DNA from: Chrysomallon squamiferum
Taxonomy: Eukaryota > Mollusca > Gastropoda > Neomphalida > Peltospiridae
Length of the DNA: 64,000 nucleotides
Assembly: GCA_012295275.1 (NCBI GenBank)
Contig: CM022670.1
Coordinates: forward strand, 248,001-312,000
Reading direction: 5' to 3'
Position 1 is the first letter of the stretch. The number at the start of each line of letters is the position of its first letter. Position numbers and translations under genes: made by a program. This document shows, in pieces, positions 63,925 through 64,000 of the stretch. The notes beneath the pieces are model-generated. The model worked only from the letters and a program-made list of their open reading frames with translations, was not told the DNA's origin and searched no databases.

Positions 63925-63982
63925 CTGATTCTGGTTTCAAAGCTGTGGAGCATGAGTGGACCATCAGAATTTTCCTTGTTGC
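63925..63982 (+). other. Weak candidate third exon
   Basis: A pyrimidine-rich acceptor (TTCACACAACAG, ending 63924) is followed by 58 bases that, joined in phase 1 to the previous exon, read ADSGFKAVEHEWTIRIFLV before a possible donor GTAATG at 63983. Without that donor the frame meets TAA at 63984-63986 (codon boundary approximate). The peptide has no feature that ties it to teneurins, and short open stretches behind an AG are common, so this is only a candidate. Confidence 0.15.
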
Positions 63983-64000
63983 GTAATGTTTTTGTAGACT

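Overview
The window looks like AT-rich, intron-dominated DNA from an animal with long introns. There is no bacterial gene organisation, no operon, no rRNA or intact tRNA gene, and no transposase or reverse-transcriptase frame. Simple repeats are dense on every scale: CA/TG, AAT/ATT, CTA/CTG, CAT, and poly-A/T runs of 25 to 35 bases. Degenerate tandem repeats and decayed tRNA-derived SINE pieces are also common. A lophotrochozoan, perhaps a mollusc, fits this texture, but the assignment is an inference from style and not from a diagnostic marker.

Only one gene can be supported. It lies on the + strand and is seen as two coding exons with a shared intron phase. The first coding exon (49942-50128, with 29 bases of 5' leader behind a splice acceptor) and the second (58679-58933) are joined by an 8.55 kb intron. 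Both splice sites are phase 1 and rebuild a glycine codon across the junction. The predicted N-terminus is hydrophilic: a basic patch, an SSSDEE acidic-serine cluster, an LRPYEE segment, then SGSDEETE and SESEED clusters. The order of these motifs resembles the cytoplasmic N-terminal domain of teneurins (Ten-m/Odz), single-pass type II neuronal adhesion proteins. I call it teneurin-like with about even confidence. The transmembrane segment and the large extracellular part would lie beyond the right edge. Because the first coding exon starts with a splice acceptor, at least one untranslated exon lies upstream, so much of bases 1-49912 may be 5' intron of the same gene.

Layout: 1-24 kb is repeat-rich non-coding DNA with tandem arrays at 0.65-1.45, 5.2-5.6 and 20.95-21.2 kb, SINE pieces at 3.5, 4.7, 7.3 and 15.2 kb, and a less AT-rich block at 22.6-23.1 kb. 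At 24.4-24.8 kb there is a foldback element with arms of about 144 bases. From 25 to 49.9 kb there are further tandem arrays (28.2, 36.5-37.3, 42.5, 43.4, 45.6 kb), several less AT-rich islands that could be conserved regulatory DNA, and a CTCF-like site at 47.58 kb. The intron at 50.1-58.7 kb carries an exact 50-base tandem duplication (52.2 kb), a long polypyrimidine tract (53.2-53.7 kb) and a trinucleotide-repeat field (54.0-54.7 kb). After exon 2 the reading frame stays open through a histidine-coding CAT repeat to 59166, and a near-perfect 86-base hairpin sits at 61452-61643.

The observations most worth a second look are the teneurin-like exons, the two long inverted repeats, the possible poly-His intron-retention tail, and the exact 50-base duplication. 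No clearly new multi-gene system is visible.
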